A stretch of DNA of 64,000 bases from Flavobacteriales bacterium UBA4422 (GTDB lineage Bacteria; Bacteroidota; Bacteroidia; Flavobacteriales_G; Salibacteraceae): NCBI GenBank assembly GCA_002389645.1, contig DGQE01000031.1, positions 1 to 64,000 of the forward strand. The letters are read 5' to 3'. The notes under the pieces are model-generated. The model worked only from the letters and a program-made list of their open reading frames with translations. It had not been told where the DNA came from and did not search any database. The position numbers were made by a program, and so were the translations under genes. Positions 17,564 to 25,226 of this stretch are shown here, piece after piece (within the stretch, counting starts at the first letter, position 1; each line of letters begins with the position of its first letter).

Positions 17564-18372
17564 TTCAATAAAGCTTTAATTGAGTCGAGATTAACTTCGG
17601 GCATCTGAGATTGATCAGAGGTTAGGTATAAGTCAATTGATGACCCTCTAGAGATTTTGGAAGATCCTTCTGGTGCTGGGTTTTGACGGAATACACGTGC
17701 GTTTAAACTGTCCTCGGCATTTTCACAATCGAGGTATGGAGTGGCACCTAGATTTAAGCCATCTAAGTTCAATAGTTTTTGAGCTTCATCAACAGTTAAA
17801 CCATATAGCATTGGAATCGAAATTTTTTCTCCAGTAGCTCCTTCACCCACTAAAAGGTTGATTTTCGATCCTTTAGATAGTTTAGTTCCTACAGGTGTTT
17901 TTTTGCCTTTTATTTCAACTCCAATAACACAATCAGTGCAATCACTTGGTCTATTGATGATCTGATCGACTTTTATGTCGTAAGAATTCAATTTAGCCAT
18001 TGCTAGTGGTAATGTTTGGTCGATAATATTTGGCAGCTTAACCATTGGAGCACCATAACGAGCAATTGTCAAATATATTTTTCTACCTGTTTTTACAGAT
18101 GACCCTGGAATGGGCTCTTGGTCTACAATCTCACCACCACTTTTATTGGGTAGATAAAGTGAGTCAATAAGTTTAGCTTCTAGTTTACTGTCTTTAAGAA
18201 ATGCTTCAGCTTCAAAAACATCATAACCGCTGAGGTCGGGTACTTCAACAACCTTGTCTTGTTGGGTATAAGAGACTAAATAAAAGTAAGCACCTCCAAT
18301 AGCAAAACCTGAAAAAATCGAGGCTAGCAAAAATTGAATGACAAATTTCTTGGAAAATATAAACTTCAACAT
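17560..18372 (-). CDS. Membrane-anchored protein with three PASTA domains
   Basis: About 270 residues from the ATG at 18372 (the frame opens to 18417, but the later Met places the basic residues just before the membrane segment). One transmembrane helix (about 10-33, FVIQFLLASIFSGFAIGGAYFY) is followed by three PASTA repeats, beginning VVEVPDLSGYDVFEAEAFL, MVKLPNIIDQTLPLAMAKL and KISIPMLYGLTVDEAQKLL, each ending with the usual IYLTIA/INLLVG/IDLYLT strand. PASTA domains bind peptidoglycan stem peptides or beta-lactams in other phyla; here there is no kinase or transpeptidase. Topology should be periplasmic. A TATATTTG box lies at 18389-18382 just before the start. Translationally coupled to the T9SS protein gene. 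Confidence 0.9.
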   Translation of the reverse strand: MLKFIFSKKFVIQFLLASIFSGFAIGGAYFYLVSYTQQDKVVEVPDLSGYDVFEAEAFLKDSKLEAKLIDSLYLPNKSGGEIVDQEPIPGSSVKTGRKIYLTIARYGAPMVKLPNIIDQTLPLAMAKLNSYDIKVDQIINRPSDCTDCVIGVEIKGKKTPVGTKLSKGSKINLLVGEGATGEKISIPMLYGLTVDEAQKLLNLDGLNLGATPYLDCENAEDSLNARVFRQNPAPEGSSKISRGSSIDLYLTSDQSQMPEVNLDSIKALLK

Positions 18373-18474
18373 ATCAGGGTTCAAATATACGTTGAACATT
18401 AGTTGAGAAGTTGACACTATTTATGGAAAGAATTGGTGTGATTTTATCACATTTGTGCGCTAAACGTTATACAG

Positions 18475-19407
18475 ATGAAAAATCAACGTGTTGTTGTTAC
18501 AGGAGGAGCCGGTTTTATTGGATCTCATTTAGTTTCTCAGTTAGTAGAGGCTGGAAATGAAGTGGTTGTTATTGATATTCTTTTACGAGGAAATAAAATT
18601 CCACAAGAAATATTCAAGAAGATTGAATTTCATAGAGTAGATGTTACAGATAAGGAAAAGGTGATTGAAATTTCAAAAGGAGCTGATTTCATATACCATT
18701 TCGCGGCTATTTTAGGAGTAGACATCGTTGCAGATAATCCTATTGAAACGATGGAAACTGAAGTGAATGGCATGCAGTCCGTTTCGGCAGCAGCCATTCA
18801 AAATCACATCAAGAAAATTGTTTACGCCTCTACAAGTGGTGTGTATGGTCATTTGGCCTTAGAAAAGAGTGTTGATGAGGAAATTCGCGTAGATCCTCGC
18901 ACAAGTTATGCGATGGCTAAGCGCTATAATGAGATTTACCTTGCATCACTTTATGAAGAAAAGGGTATTCATTCTGCAGCGATTCGGTTTTTCAATGTGT
19001 ATGGATTAAGGCAAGATAACAGAATGGTGATTCCAAGATTCTTTGAGCAGGCTTCAGCAAATGAACCTATCACAGTTTTTGGTACAGGAGAGCAAACAAG
19101 AGACTTTACCTATGTTGATGATGCAGTGAAAGCATCAATCCTATTAGGGAAAAATGGAAAAGGATTCGAAATTTTTAATGTTGCGAACGAGAGAGAATCA
19201 ACGATCGGTGAAGTAGCTGATTTGATAAAGGAGTTAACTAACTCTAAATCTGAAATTAAGTTTATTGACGCACCAAAGAAGCGATATGACTACGAAGTAG
19301 GTCGTAGATTTGGTAGCTCGGCTAAACTTGAAAATCATATTGGATACAAGCCAAACACAAGGTTGCGAGAAGGGCTGGAGGTTTTGCTGGCTGATGAGAA
19401 GAACTAA
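18475..19407 (+). CDS. NAD-dependent nucleotide-sugar epimerase/dehydratase (extended SDR)
   Basis: 310 residues with the N-terminal NAD site VTGGAGFIGSHL (about 8-19), a catalytic Ser-Thr/Tyr-Lys set (YASTSGVYG and SYAMAKRYNE), and the C-terminal sugar-nucleotide region (FFNVYGLRQDNRMVIPRF, FGTGEQTRDFTYVDDAV). It acts on an NDP-sugar in the cytoplasm; the exact reaction (4-epimerase, UDP-glucuronate decarboxylase-like or dehydratase) cannot be fixed by eye. It lies 83 nt upstream of ddl on the same strand and divergent from the PASTA operon. Confidence 0.88.
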   Translation: MKNQRVVVTGGAGFIGSHLVSQLVEAGNEVVVIDILLRGNKIPQEIFKKIEFHRVDVTDKEKVIEISKGADFIYHFAAILGVDIVADNPIETMETEVNGMQSVSAAAIQNHIKKIVYASTSGVYGHLALEKSVDEEIRVDPRTSYAMAKRYNEIYLASLYEEKGIHSAAIRFFNVYGLRQDNRMVIPRFFEQASANEPITVFGTGEQTRDFTYVDDAVKASILLGKNGKGFEIFNVANERESTIGEVADLIKELTNSKSEIKFIDAPKKRYDYEVGRRFGSSAKLENHIGYKPNTRLREGLEVLLADEKN

Positions 19408-19490
19408 CAGATTTGATGTTGATAATCTTAATGGCCTTTGATTTAAAGCCACTTTGTTCGATTTAATTTTGATTTTTATATTGAAATCAA

Positions 19491-20483
19491 TTGATAACAA
19501 AGAACATAGCGATCGTATATGGCGGGTTTTCTGGAGAAAGGGTGATCTCTGAGAAAAGTGCTCATCTAGTAAAGCAACATCTAGACCCTGAAAAATACAG
19601 GTCATTTTTGGTGGATATTGATCATCATGCATGGACAGCGTGGCACGAGGATTCTTCTTTTCAAGTTTCGAAAGATGATTTTTCAGTTGTAATAAATGAT
19701 GAAAAAATTGACTTTGATGGCGTGTTTAATGCAATACATGGGACACCTGGCGAAGATGGAAAACTGCAAGGCTATTTCGATGTTCTGGATATTCCATACA
19801 ACAATTGTGATGTACTTTCTTCAGCTATATCTTTCAATAAACTGACCTGCAATTTATTCTTGGCGGGTGCTGGCATAAAAGTGGCTAATTCGCATCTCGT
19901 TCGACTCGGTCATGATTATGATAAGCAGGCGATTATTGAGAAGCTCGGACTCCCTTGTTTTGTAAAACCTTGCGATGGTGGTTCTAGTATCGGGGTTACA
20001 AAAGTAAAACGAGTTGAAGATTTTGATCAAGCCATTAAGTATGCTCAAGAAGATGGGGTTGATGCCTTAGTAGAGTCTTTTCTTGACGGAGTTGAGGTGT
20101 CGTGCGGTTGTGTCAGTGTTAACGGTCAACCGAAAGCTGTTGCCGTCACTGAAATTGTTCCTGCCAACGAGTTTTTTGATTTTGAGTCGAAGTATAATGC
20201 TGAAGGAACCCAAGAAATCACCCCTGCAAGACTTCCAAAAACCCGATATGATGAAGTAATGCAATTGACCGAGAAAATTTATCTCTATCTAAATTGTAAA
20301 GGGATGATTCGGGTTGATTTTATGGTTTGTCAGGATACATCTTATATGATTGAGCCGAATACTACCCCTGGGTTAAGTAATGCCAGTATTCTTCCTCAAC
20401 AAGCCATCTATGCAGGATATGACTTAGCATCCTTTTTTGATCTCTCACTGACCGAAATGTTTAAGAATCACTCACCGATTTAG
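19491..20483 (+). CDS. ddl: D-alanine--D-alanine ligase
   Basis: 330 residues. N-terminus IAIVYGGFSGERVISEKSA, the GTPGEDGKLQGYFDVLDIPYNNCD block, the ATP-grasp elements FVKPCDGGSSIGVTKV, RVDFMV and the metal-binding IEPNTTPGLSNASILPQQA are in family order. It joins two D-alanines for peptidoglycan precursors. The start is a TTG (19491-19493): a TGA lies in frame at 19482-19484 and no ATG occurs before the conserved core. It overlaps the converging rdgB gene by 12 nt. Confidence 0.93.
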   Translation: MITKNIAIVYGGFSGERVISEKSAHLVKQHLDPEKYRSFLVDIDHHAWTAWHEDSSFQVSKDDFSVVINDEKIDFDGVFNAIHGTPGEDGKLQGYFDVLDIPYNNCDVLSSAISFNKLTCNLFLAGAGIKVANSHLVRLGHDYDKQAIIEKLGLPCFVKPCDGGSSIGVTKVKRVEDFDQAIKYAQEDGVDALVESFLDGVEVSCGCVSVNGQPKAVAVTEIVPANEFFDFESKYNAEGTQEITPARLPKTRYDEVMQLTEKIYLYLNCKGMIRVDFMVCQDTSYMIEPNTTPGLSNASILPQQAIYAGYDLASFFDLSLTEMFKNHSPI

Positions 20484-21047
20484 TAAAAAATCAGACAGCT
20501 TTTGAACAGCTTTGGCGCGATGACTGATGCTGTTTTTCTCATCTAAAGTCATTTCGGCAAAAGTTTTGATTTGTCCATCAGGAATGAAGATAGGGTCGTA
20601 TCCAAATCCGTCAACACCTTTGTTTGTCATCGTTATCTTGCCTTTGACCTCTCCTTCAAATACATAATGCTGATTGTCGTAAATCAGATGTATAACAGTC
20701 CTGAACCGAGCCGTTCGATCCTCAATTCCCTTCAGCTTCTCTAGTACTTTTTCATTGTTGTCAGCAAAAGAACACCCTTCTCCTGCGTAGCGTGCCGAGT
20801 ACACACCAGGCTCTCCGTTAAGCGCGTTAATCTCTATTCCTGAATCGTCAGCGAAACAATTTTCATGAAAAAGATTGTGGATGTATTCGGCTTTGATCTT
20901 TGCATTCTCTTCAAGAGTCTCTCCTGGTTCATCTATATCCCCAGCAAAGCCGACATCTCTCATTGATAGAACCTCTATGGATGAGTTTAACTTTGATTGG
21001 AGCTCTTGAAGTTTGTATTGATTTCCTGAGGCGAAGATGAGTTTCAT
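20472..21047 (-). CDS. rdgB: XTP/dITP diphosphatase (non-canonical purine NTP pyrophosphatase)
   Basis: 191 residues, the normal size for the Ham1/RdgB family. Motifs: FASGNQYKLQELQ at the start, EPGETLEENAKIKAEY, the metal-site FADDSGIEINALNGEPGVYSARYAGE, GFGYDPIFIPDG and the terminal SHRAKAVQKL. It hydrolyses dITP, XTP and ITP to the monophosphates and so keeps deaminated bases out of DNA. Downstream of the membrane-protein gene with a 13-nt gap. Confidence 0.96.
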   Translation of the reverse strand: MKLIFASGNQYKLQELQSKLNSSIEVLSMRDVGFAGDIDEPGETLEENAKIKAEYIHNLFHENCFADDSGIEINALNGEPGVYSARYAGEGCSFADNNEKVLEKLKGIEDRTARFRTVIHLIYDNQHYVFEGEVKGKITMTNKGVDGFGYDPIFIPDGQIKTFAEMTLDEKNSISHRAKAVQKLSDFLLNR

Positions 21048-21060
21048 GAAAGTTGAGGTG

Positions 21061-22380
21061 TTAAGTGCTTTTCGACTTCTTAATGAGTTCAGTGATACTC
21101 ATCAAGTAAAACACAAAGAATGGAATTAAAGGAATCTTAAAACGGATCATTGCCCCGTAATTTGGGGTGGTGAATCCAATCGAAAAGGCAAGAAGAAGTG
21201 AGAATAAAATTGAGAAAAGTAAGATTGGATGATCCAAAGTTGTGGTGAAGATTCTTCTGATTTTGAACGTTGCTAAAAGCTTTAGCGTTAGGAAAAGTAA
21301 GAAAGTGTTTTCTAATGCACTTAAGGCCATAACTGCGCTGCGCACCTGCAGTAATGTGGGGGCGTAAAGTCCATAAAAAGTAGCAATTGGGACTTTAGAA
21401 AGAACACCACCGATTGTTGGTGATACTTCTCCAATATCAAAACTGTTGCCACCATAATAATCTTGCTTTAAGTCTTCTTGAGTAACTATTGCTTTTTCTA
21501 AGATTTGATCTGTTGCATAGTTTCCAAGGACACTATTCAATTGCTGTATGAGTACGATAAAAATCAATGAGCTAATAACAGCAATAATTGGAATGGAGAA
21601 TCGCCTGAAAAATCGAGAGTTTAATTTGGAAATAGGCTCACTAAGTAACCATAGTATTACTCCTGGAGATAGTGCTAGAAATATATACGGCTTAATTGCT
21701 AGAACAAAGTATAAGGAAATCAACATCCCCAATATCCTAGAAAGTTTAATTTCTCTTTTGGAAAAGGTGAAGTAAATACCATAAATCAAATAGGATGCGG
21801 ATGCTAAAGTTATGGTGTCTTTGGAGATTCCTGAGCCCCAAAATAGTACACTTGGAATAAATAATGCTGATATGGCGGCTATTCTCGTGTTGGAGAAAAT
21901 ATTTTTAAACATTACATACAGCTTCCATGAGCCAATATAGCTGATAGCGGCCAATATTACGGTAGATACGATGTAACTATTAAAACTAATAAGAAGGATG
22001 TGTGCCACAATTCTTGAAACTGTAAATGTTTGAGTGTCACTATAGATGTATTGCAGAGGGTATCCGGTTTCATTGCTGAACATGGAGTAATTCTCCAAAG
22101 AGTATTCAGTATACAGAGCCTTTAATGCAAGAAATGGATGCTCAAAAAACAGCAAGGAAAATGGCTGCGCAGTCTGGTAATAAGCAATCGTGTCACCTCC
22201 ACCGTAATAGAAAAGATAAATAGAAGCGAAGGCTATGGCTGCTGCTAGTCGAAGAGATAGCCCCGTCATAAATAGACGTTTTTCCTGTTTCGGTGCAGTT
22301 GCATAACCAATACCCAGAATTACAAGGAGATAAATAGGCAGTAACAGCCCTTCCCACAATTCAAAGTATTTAGTTGCCAT
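21061..22380 (-). CDS. Polytopic membrane protein, glycan polymerase/glycosyltransferase-like
   Basis: 439 residues with about ten to twelve hydrophobic segments. Notable soluble blocks are YYGGGDTIAYYQTAQP near 60-75, an EYSLENYSMFSNETGYPLQYIYSD loop, WGSGISKDT around 183, and the C-terminal TTPNYGAMIRFKIPLIPFFVFY. The acidic first loop followed by many helices, and the late R-F-K-x-P-x-x-P-F segment, resemble oligosaccharide polymerase or GT-C-like proteins of Bacteroidota, but no catalytic motif is certain. It is upstream of rdgB on the same strand and divergent from galE. The function is inferred from shape and context only. Confidence 0.75.
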   Translation of the reverse strand: MATKYFELWEGLLLPIYLLVILGIGYATAPKQEKRLFMTGLSLRLAAAIAFASIYLFYYGGGDTIAYYQTAQPFSLLFFEHPFLALKALYTEYSLENYSMFSNETGYPLQYIYSDTQTFTVSRIVAHILLISFNSYIVSTVILAAISYIGSWKLYVMFKNIFSNTRIAAISALFIPSVLFWGSGISKDTITLASASYLIYGIYFTFSKREIKLSRILGMLISLYFVLAIKPYIFLALSPGVILWLLSEPISKLNSRFFRRFSIPIIAVISSLIFIVLIQQLNSVLGNYATDQILEKAIVTQEDLKQDYYGGNSFDIGEVSPTIGGVLSKVPIATFYGLYAPTLLQVRSAVMALSALENTFLLFLTLKLLATFKIRRIFTTTLDHPILLFSILFSLLLAFSIGFTTPNYGAMIRFKIPLIPFFVFYLMSITELIKKSKST

Positions 22381-22433
22381 CAGTTTTGATCAATATTTGC
22401 TACGAAGAAATCATAAAAGACTTGAATAGAAAG

Positions 22434-22441
22434 TACATTTG
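22434..22441 (+). promoter_or_regulatory. Candidate -7 promoter box for galE
   Basis: TACATTTG matches the Bacteroidota -7 consensus TAnnTTTG exactly and lies 20 nt before the galE ATG. I do not find a TTTG at the expected -33 distance, so only the downstream box is supported. Confidence 0.4.
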
Positions 22442-22461
22442 TTGGCTAACTAACTTACTTA

Positions 22462-23511
22462 ATGAAGATTCTGGTAACAGGTGGGGCAGGATACATCGGC
22501 TCACACACCATCATAGATATTTTAGACAATACGGATCACGAGGTGGTTTCAATTGATAATTTCTTGAATTCTGACCCTGAAACCTTTGAGCGAATCAAAG
22601 CAATTACGGGTAAACAAGTAAGGAATTATAACATTGACTTAACGTCATACAGTACACTAAAAAATGAGTTTTTCTTAAAAGAAGGACATATTGATGGTAT
22701 CATTCACTTCGCGGCCTTAAAGGCCGTTGGCGAGTCTGTGACAAAGCCTGTAATGTATTATCAAAACAATTTAAATGGTTTGATAAACCTTCTTAAGTGC
22801 GCTCAGAAGTTCGATGTTGATTCCTTTATTTTCTCATCTTCATGCACCGTATATGGTAATGCTGAACAACAACCGGTAACTGAATTGACGCCAACTCAAA
22901 CGCCAGAATCTCCTTACGGATATACTAAGCTAGTTGGTGAAAAAATACTATCTGATTTGGCCAAAACGAAGTTAGACTTTCAGGCACTTTCATTGAGGTA
23001 TTTTAATCCAGTAGGCGCACATATTTCAGGAATGAATGGTGAATTACCGAAAGGGCGACCGAATAATCTAGTTCCCGTGGTTACTCAGTTTGCTAGTGGT
23101 TGGGTTGATGATTTGGTGGTGCATGGAACCGATTATGAAACCCGAGATGGAACGGCTATCAGAGATTATATTCACGTAAGCGATATTGCTCATGCTCACG
23201 TGCTGGCCCTTGAATATTTAAATACGAAGAAAGCAGCCTCAAACTATGATGTTTTTAATCTAGGCTCAGGAAATGGCGTGACGGTATTAGAAGTTTTGCA
23301 TGCCTTTGAGAAAGTTTCAAGTTTAAAACTTGATTATCAATTGGGGCCGAGGCGAGAGGGGGATGTTGAAATGATCTATGCTGATAATTCAAAGGCCACT
23401 TCTCTTTTAAATTGGGAGCTGCAGTTCGGAATTGAAGATGCCATGTCTTCTGCGTGGAAGTGGCAGAAGTTTCTCAATAAGGCTAAGAGTGGTGATAAGG
23501 TTCCCCTTTAA
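22462..23511 (+). CDS. galE: UDP-glucose 4-epimerase
   Basis: 349 residues: NAD site KILVTGGAGYIGSHT at the very start, IIHFAALKAVGESV, FSSSCTVYG with the catalytic Ser/Thr, YGYTKLVGEKIL with the Tyr-Lys pair, LRYFNPVGAH, and GDVEMIYADNSKA near the end, all diagnostic for GalE. It interconverts UDP-glucose and UDP-galactose (or the N-acetyl forms) for surface sugars. Its last 29 nt overlap the end of the converging rlmH gene. Confidence 0.95.
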   Translation: MKILVTGGAGYIGSHTIIDILDNTDHEVVSIDNFLNSDPETFERIKAITGKQVRNYNIDLTSYSTLKNEFFLKEGHIDGIIHFAALKAVGESVTKPVMYYQNNLNGLINLLKCAQKFDVDSFIFSSSCTVYGNAEQQPVTELTPTQTPESPYGYTKLVGEKILSDLAKTKLDFQALSLRYFNPVGAHISGMNGELPKGRPNNLVPVVTQFASGWVDDLVVHGTDYETRDGTAIRDYIHVSDIAHAHVLALEYLNTKKAASNYDVFNLGSGNGVTVLEVLHAFEKVSSLKLDYQLGPRREGDVEMIYADNSKATSLLNWELQFGIEDAMSSAWKWQKFLNKAKSGDKVPL

Positions 23512-23956
23512 TTATTGTGAAGGCGCGGTAGATTTGTTCCGCTAGTATTAGTCGTACCATTTGATGGTTAAATGTCATTTTAGATAATGAGACCTTTCCT
23601 TTTGACCGCGCGACAAGACTTTTAGAAAAGCCATATGCACCGCCAATTACCAATACTAGATTAGATTGGTCATATATCTGATGCTGATTGATCCATTCTG
23701 AAAACTGAATAGAATCCATTGCCTTGCCTCCATCATCTAAAAGAATTACTGTTTCTCTCGAGTTAATCACAGAGAGAAATGCCTCTCCTTCTTTTTCAGT
23801 TAATAAAACTCGATTGGTCCGGTCAATCTTTTTTATGTCAGGTAATTCTTGCCAAGAGAGTTTAGTGTAATGTTTGAGTCTTGATATATAATCATCTAGC
23901 CCATCTTTTACATACTTAATGTTTGTTTTTCCCACTGAAATAACACGAATCGTCAT
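23483..23956 (-). CDS. rlmH: 23S rRNA (pseudouridine1915-N3)-methyltransferase
   Basis: 157 residues, the usual size of the SPOUT-fold RlmH. Visible motifs: RVISVGKTN start, LDDGGKAMDSIQFSEW, LVLVIGGAYGF (SAM-binding knot), SLSKMTFNHQMVRLILAEQIYRA and the C-terminal YHHS. It methylates pseudouridine 1915 in helix 69 of 23S rRNA on the 70S ribosome, which is next to the site handled by RluD-type enzymes. It overlaps galE tail to tail by 29 nt and is divergent from the DUF4783 gene. Confidence 0.96.
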   Translation of the reverse strand: MTIRVISVGKTNIKYVKDGLDDYISRLKHYTKLSWQELPDIKKIDRTNRVLLTEKEGEAFLSVINSRETVILLDDGGKAMDSIQFSEWINQHQIYDQSNLVLVIGGAYGFSKSLVARSKGKVSLSKMTFNHQMVRLILAEQIYRAFTIIKGEPYHHS

Positions 23957-23963
23957 AGTTCGA

Positions 23964-23971
23964 TATCTTTG
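23964..23971 (+). promoter_or_regulatory. Candidate -7 promoter box for the DUF4783-nadC operon
   Basis: TATCTTTG fits TAnnTTTG exactly and lies 27 nt before the ATG at 23999. Transcription would begin near 23978, after the upstream TTG at 23969, which supports the ATG as the true start of the gene. No clear -33 element. Confidence 0.45.
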
Positions 23972-23998
23972 AAAGACCTCATTAATAAAATTTGCATT

Positions 23999-24379
23999 AT
24001 GAAGAAATTAGCGACACTTGCTTTTATTGTTTCTATGACTGTTTCACTGTCAGCACAAGATTATACTTCTATTGATAATGCATTCTCCGAAGGTAACGCA
24101 TCTACTTTGTCAAAATCTTTCGATTCAACTGTTGAGTATTCTGTTGATGGCAAAACATCTTCTATAGGGCGCAGTGACGCTGAGAATAAAATGCGGTCAT
24201 TTTTTCTTGATCACGAGCCTCGCAATTTTGAGATTGTGCATAAAGGGGAGTCAAAAAGTGATGTTCACTATTTTATTTCTCAGCTTATTACAAGCAATGG
24301 TTCGTTTAGAATCACGGCATATTTACACAAATCAGTTGATGAGTATTTAATTCAAAGTATAGAGATTGAAAAAGACTAG
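23999..24379 (+). CDS. Secreted DUF4783 (NTF2-like) protein
   Basis: 126 residues from the ATG at 23999, chosen because it begins a clean signal peptide (MKKLATLAFIVSMTVSLSAQ); the frame is open from 23969. The mature part, with DYTSIDNAFSEGNASTLSKS, AENKMRSFFLDHEPRNFEIVHKGES and ITAYLHKSVDEYLIQSIEIEKD, fits the small NTF2-like DUF4783 family found next to nadC and rlmH in Flavobacteriia. Periplasmic, function unknown. Its last codons overlap the nadC start by 14 nt. Confidence 0.85.
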   Translation: MKKLATLAFIVSMTVSLSAQDYTSIDNAFSEGNASTLSKSFDSTVEYSVDGKTSSIGRSDAENKMRSFFLDHEPRNFEIVHKGESKSDVHYFISQLITSNGSFRITAYLHKSVDEYLIQSIEIEKD

Positions 24380-25226
24380 TTACGCTCCATTTTCTTTAGG
24401 GGATTTTGTTGAAAGAGCATTAGAAGAAGATATTCGTGATGGTGATCACACTACACTTTCTTGTATTCCAGAAACGAGCATTGGTTCAGCTGAACTGATA
24501 GTAAAAGAAAATGGAGTGCTTGCTGGCGTGGAGGTCGCAAAGCAGGTTTTTCAATTATATGATGAAACACTGGAGTTAGAAGAGATACTTCATGATGGTG
24601 AATTAGTCACTAAAGGACAAATTGCCTTTAAAATTCACGGAAAAGAAAGAAGTATCGTCACTGTAGAAAGGCTGGTGCTTAATCTGATGCAGCGCATGTC
24701 TGGGATTTCGACTGTAACCCATGAATATGTTCAGCTCATCGCACATACAAAGTCAAAAGTCTTGGATACAAGAAAAACCACGCCAGGAATGCGTTGGTTT
24801 GAAAAAGAGGCTGTAAAGATTGGAGGTGGGGTTAATCACCGTTTTGGTTTGTATGACATGATTATGATCAAGGATAACCATGCAGATGCTGCAGGCTCAA
24901 TAACGAATGCGCTCAATCGTGTTCATGACTATTTGACTTTTAAAAATATTGATTTGCGGATTGAGGTTGAAGTGCGAGGCTTTGACGAACTCAAAGAAGC
25001 TATGGGGCATGGTGGGTTGGATCGTCTAATGCTAGACAATTTTACAGTTGAAGACACTAGGCGTGCAGTTGAATTGATTAATGGTGAATTTGAGGTGGAG
25101 TCCTCTGGTGGAATCACCATAGATACAATCAAGGGCTATGCTGAAGCTGGTGTTGACTATGTTTCAGTTGGCGCGTTAACCCATTCTGTGAAATCACTTG
25201 ATTTAAGCTTAAAAATCATTAAGTAA
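24366..25226 (+). CDS. nadC: Nicotinate-nucleotide pyrophosphorylase (carboxylating)
   Basis: 286 residues with the family signatures EEDIRDGDHTT, ERLVLNLMQRMSGIST, LDTRKTTPGMRWFEKEAVKIGGGVNHRFGL spread over about 135-165, IMIKDNH, EVEVRGFDELKEA and ESSGGITIDTI. It makes nicotinate mononucleotide from quinolinate and PRPP in de novo NAD synthesis. The start is a TTG inside the end of the DUF4783 gene; no later ATG precedes the conserved N-terminal region. The stop TAA overlaps the ATG of the next gene by one base (TAATG). Confidence 0.95.
   Translation: MKKTSYAPFSLGDFVERALEEDIRDGDHTTLSCIPETSIGSAELIVKENGVLAGVEVAKQVFQLYDETLELEEILHDGELVTKGQIAFKIHGKERSIVTVERLVLNLMQRMSGISTVTHEYVQLIAHTKSKVLDTRKTTPGMRWFEKEAVKIGGGVNHRFGLYDMIMIKDNHADAAGSITNALNRVHDYLTFKNIDLRIEVEVRGFDELKEAMGHGGLDRLMLDNFTVEDTRRAVELINGEFEVESSGGITIDTIKGYAEAGVDYVSVGALTHSVKSLDLSLKIIK

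Noticed and set aside
19408..19490. Small hairpin GGCCTTTGATTTAAAGCC upstream of ddl as a terminator
   Set aside because: Only about six base pairs with a bulge and no proper T run; too weak to call.
22381..22461. Possible tRNA or riboswitch in gaps between divergent genes (also 18418-18474, 49047-49233 and 58385-58543)
   Set aside because: Gaps are short and show no cloverleaf, T-loop (GTTCRANNC) or conserved aptamer core; only possible promoter boxes remain.
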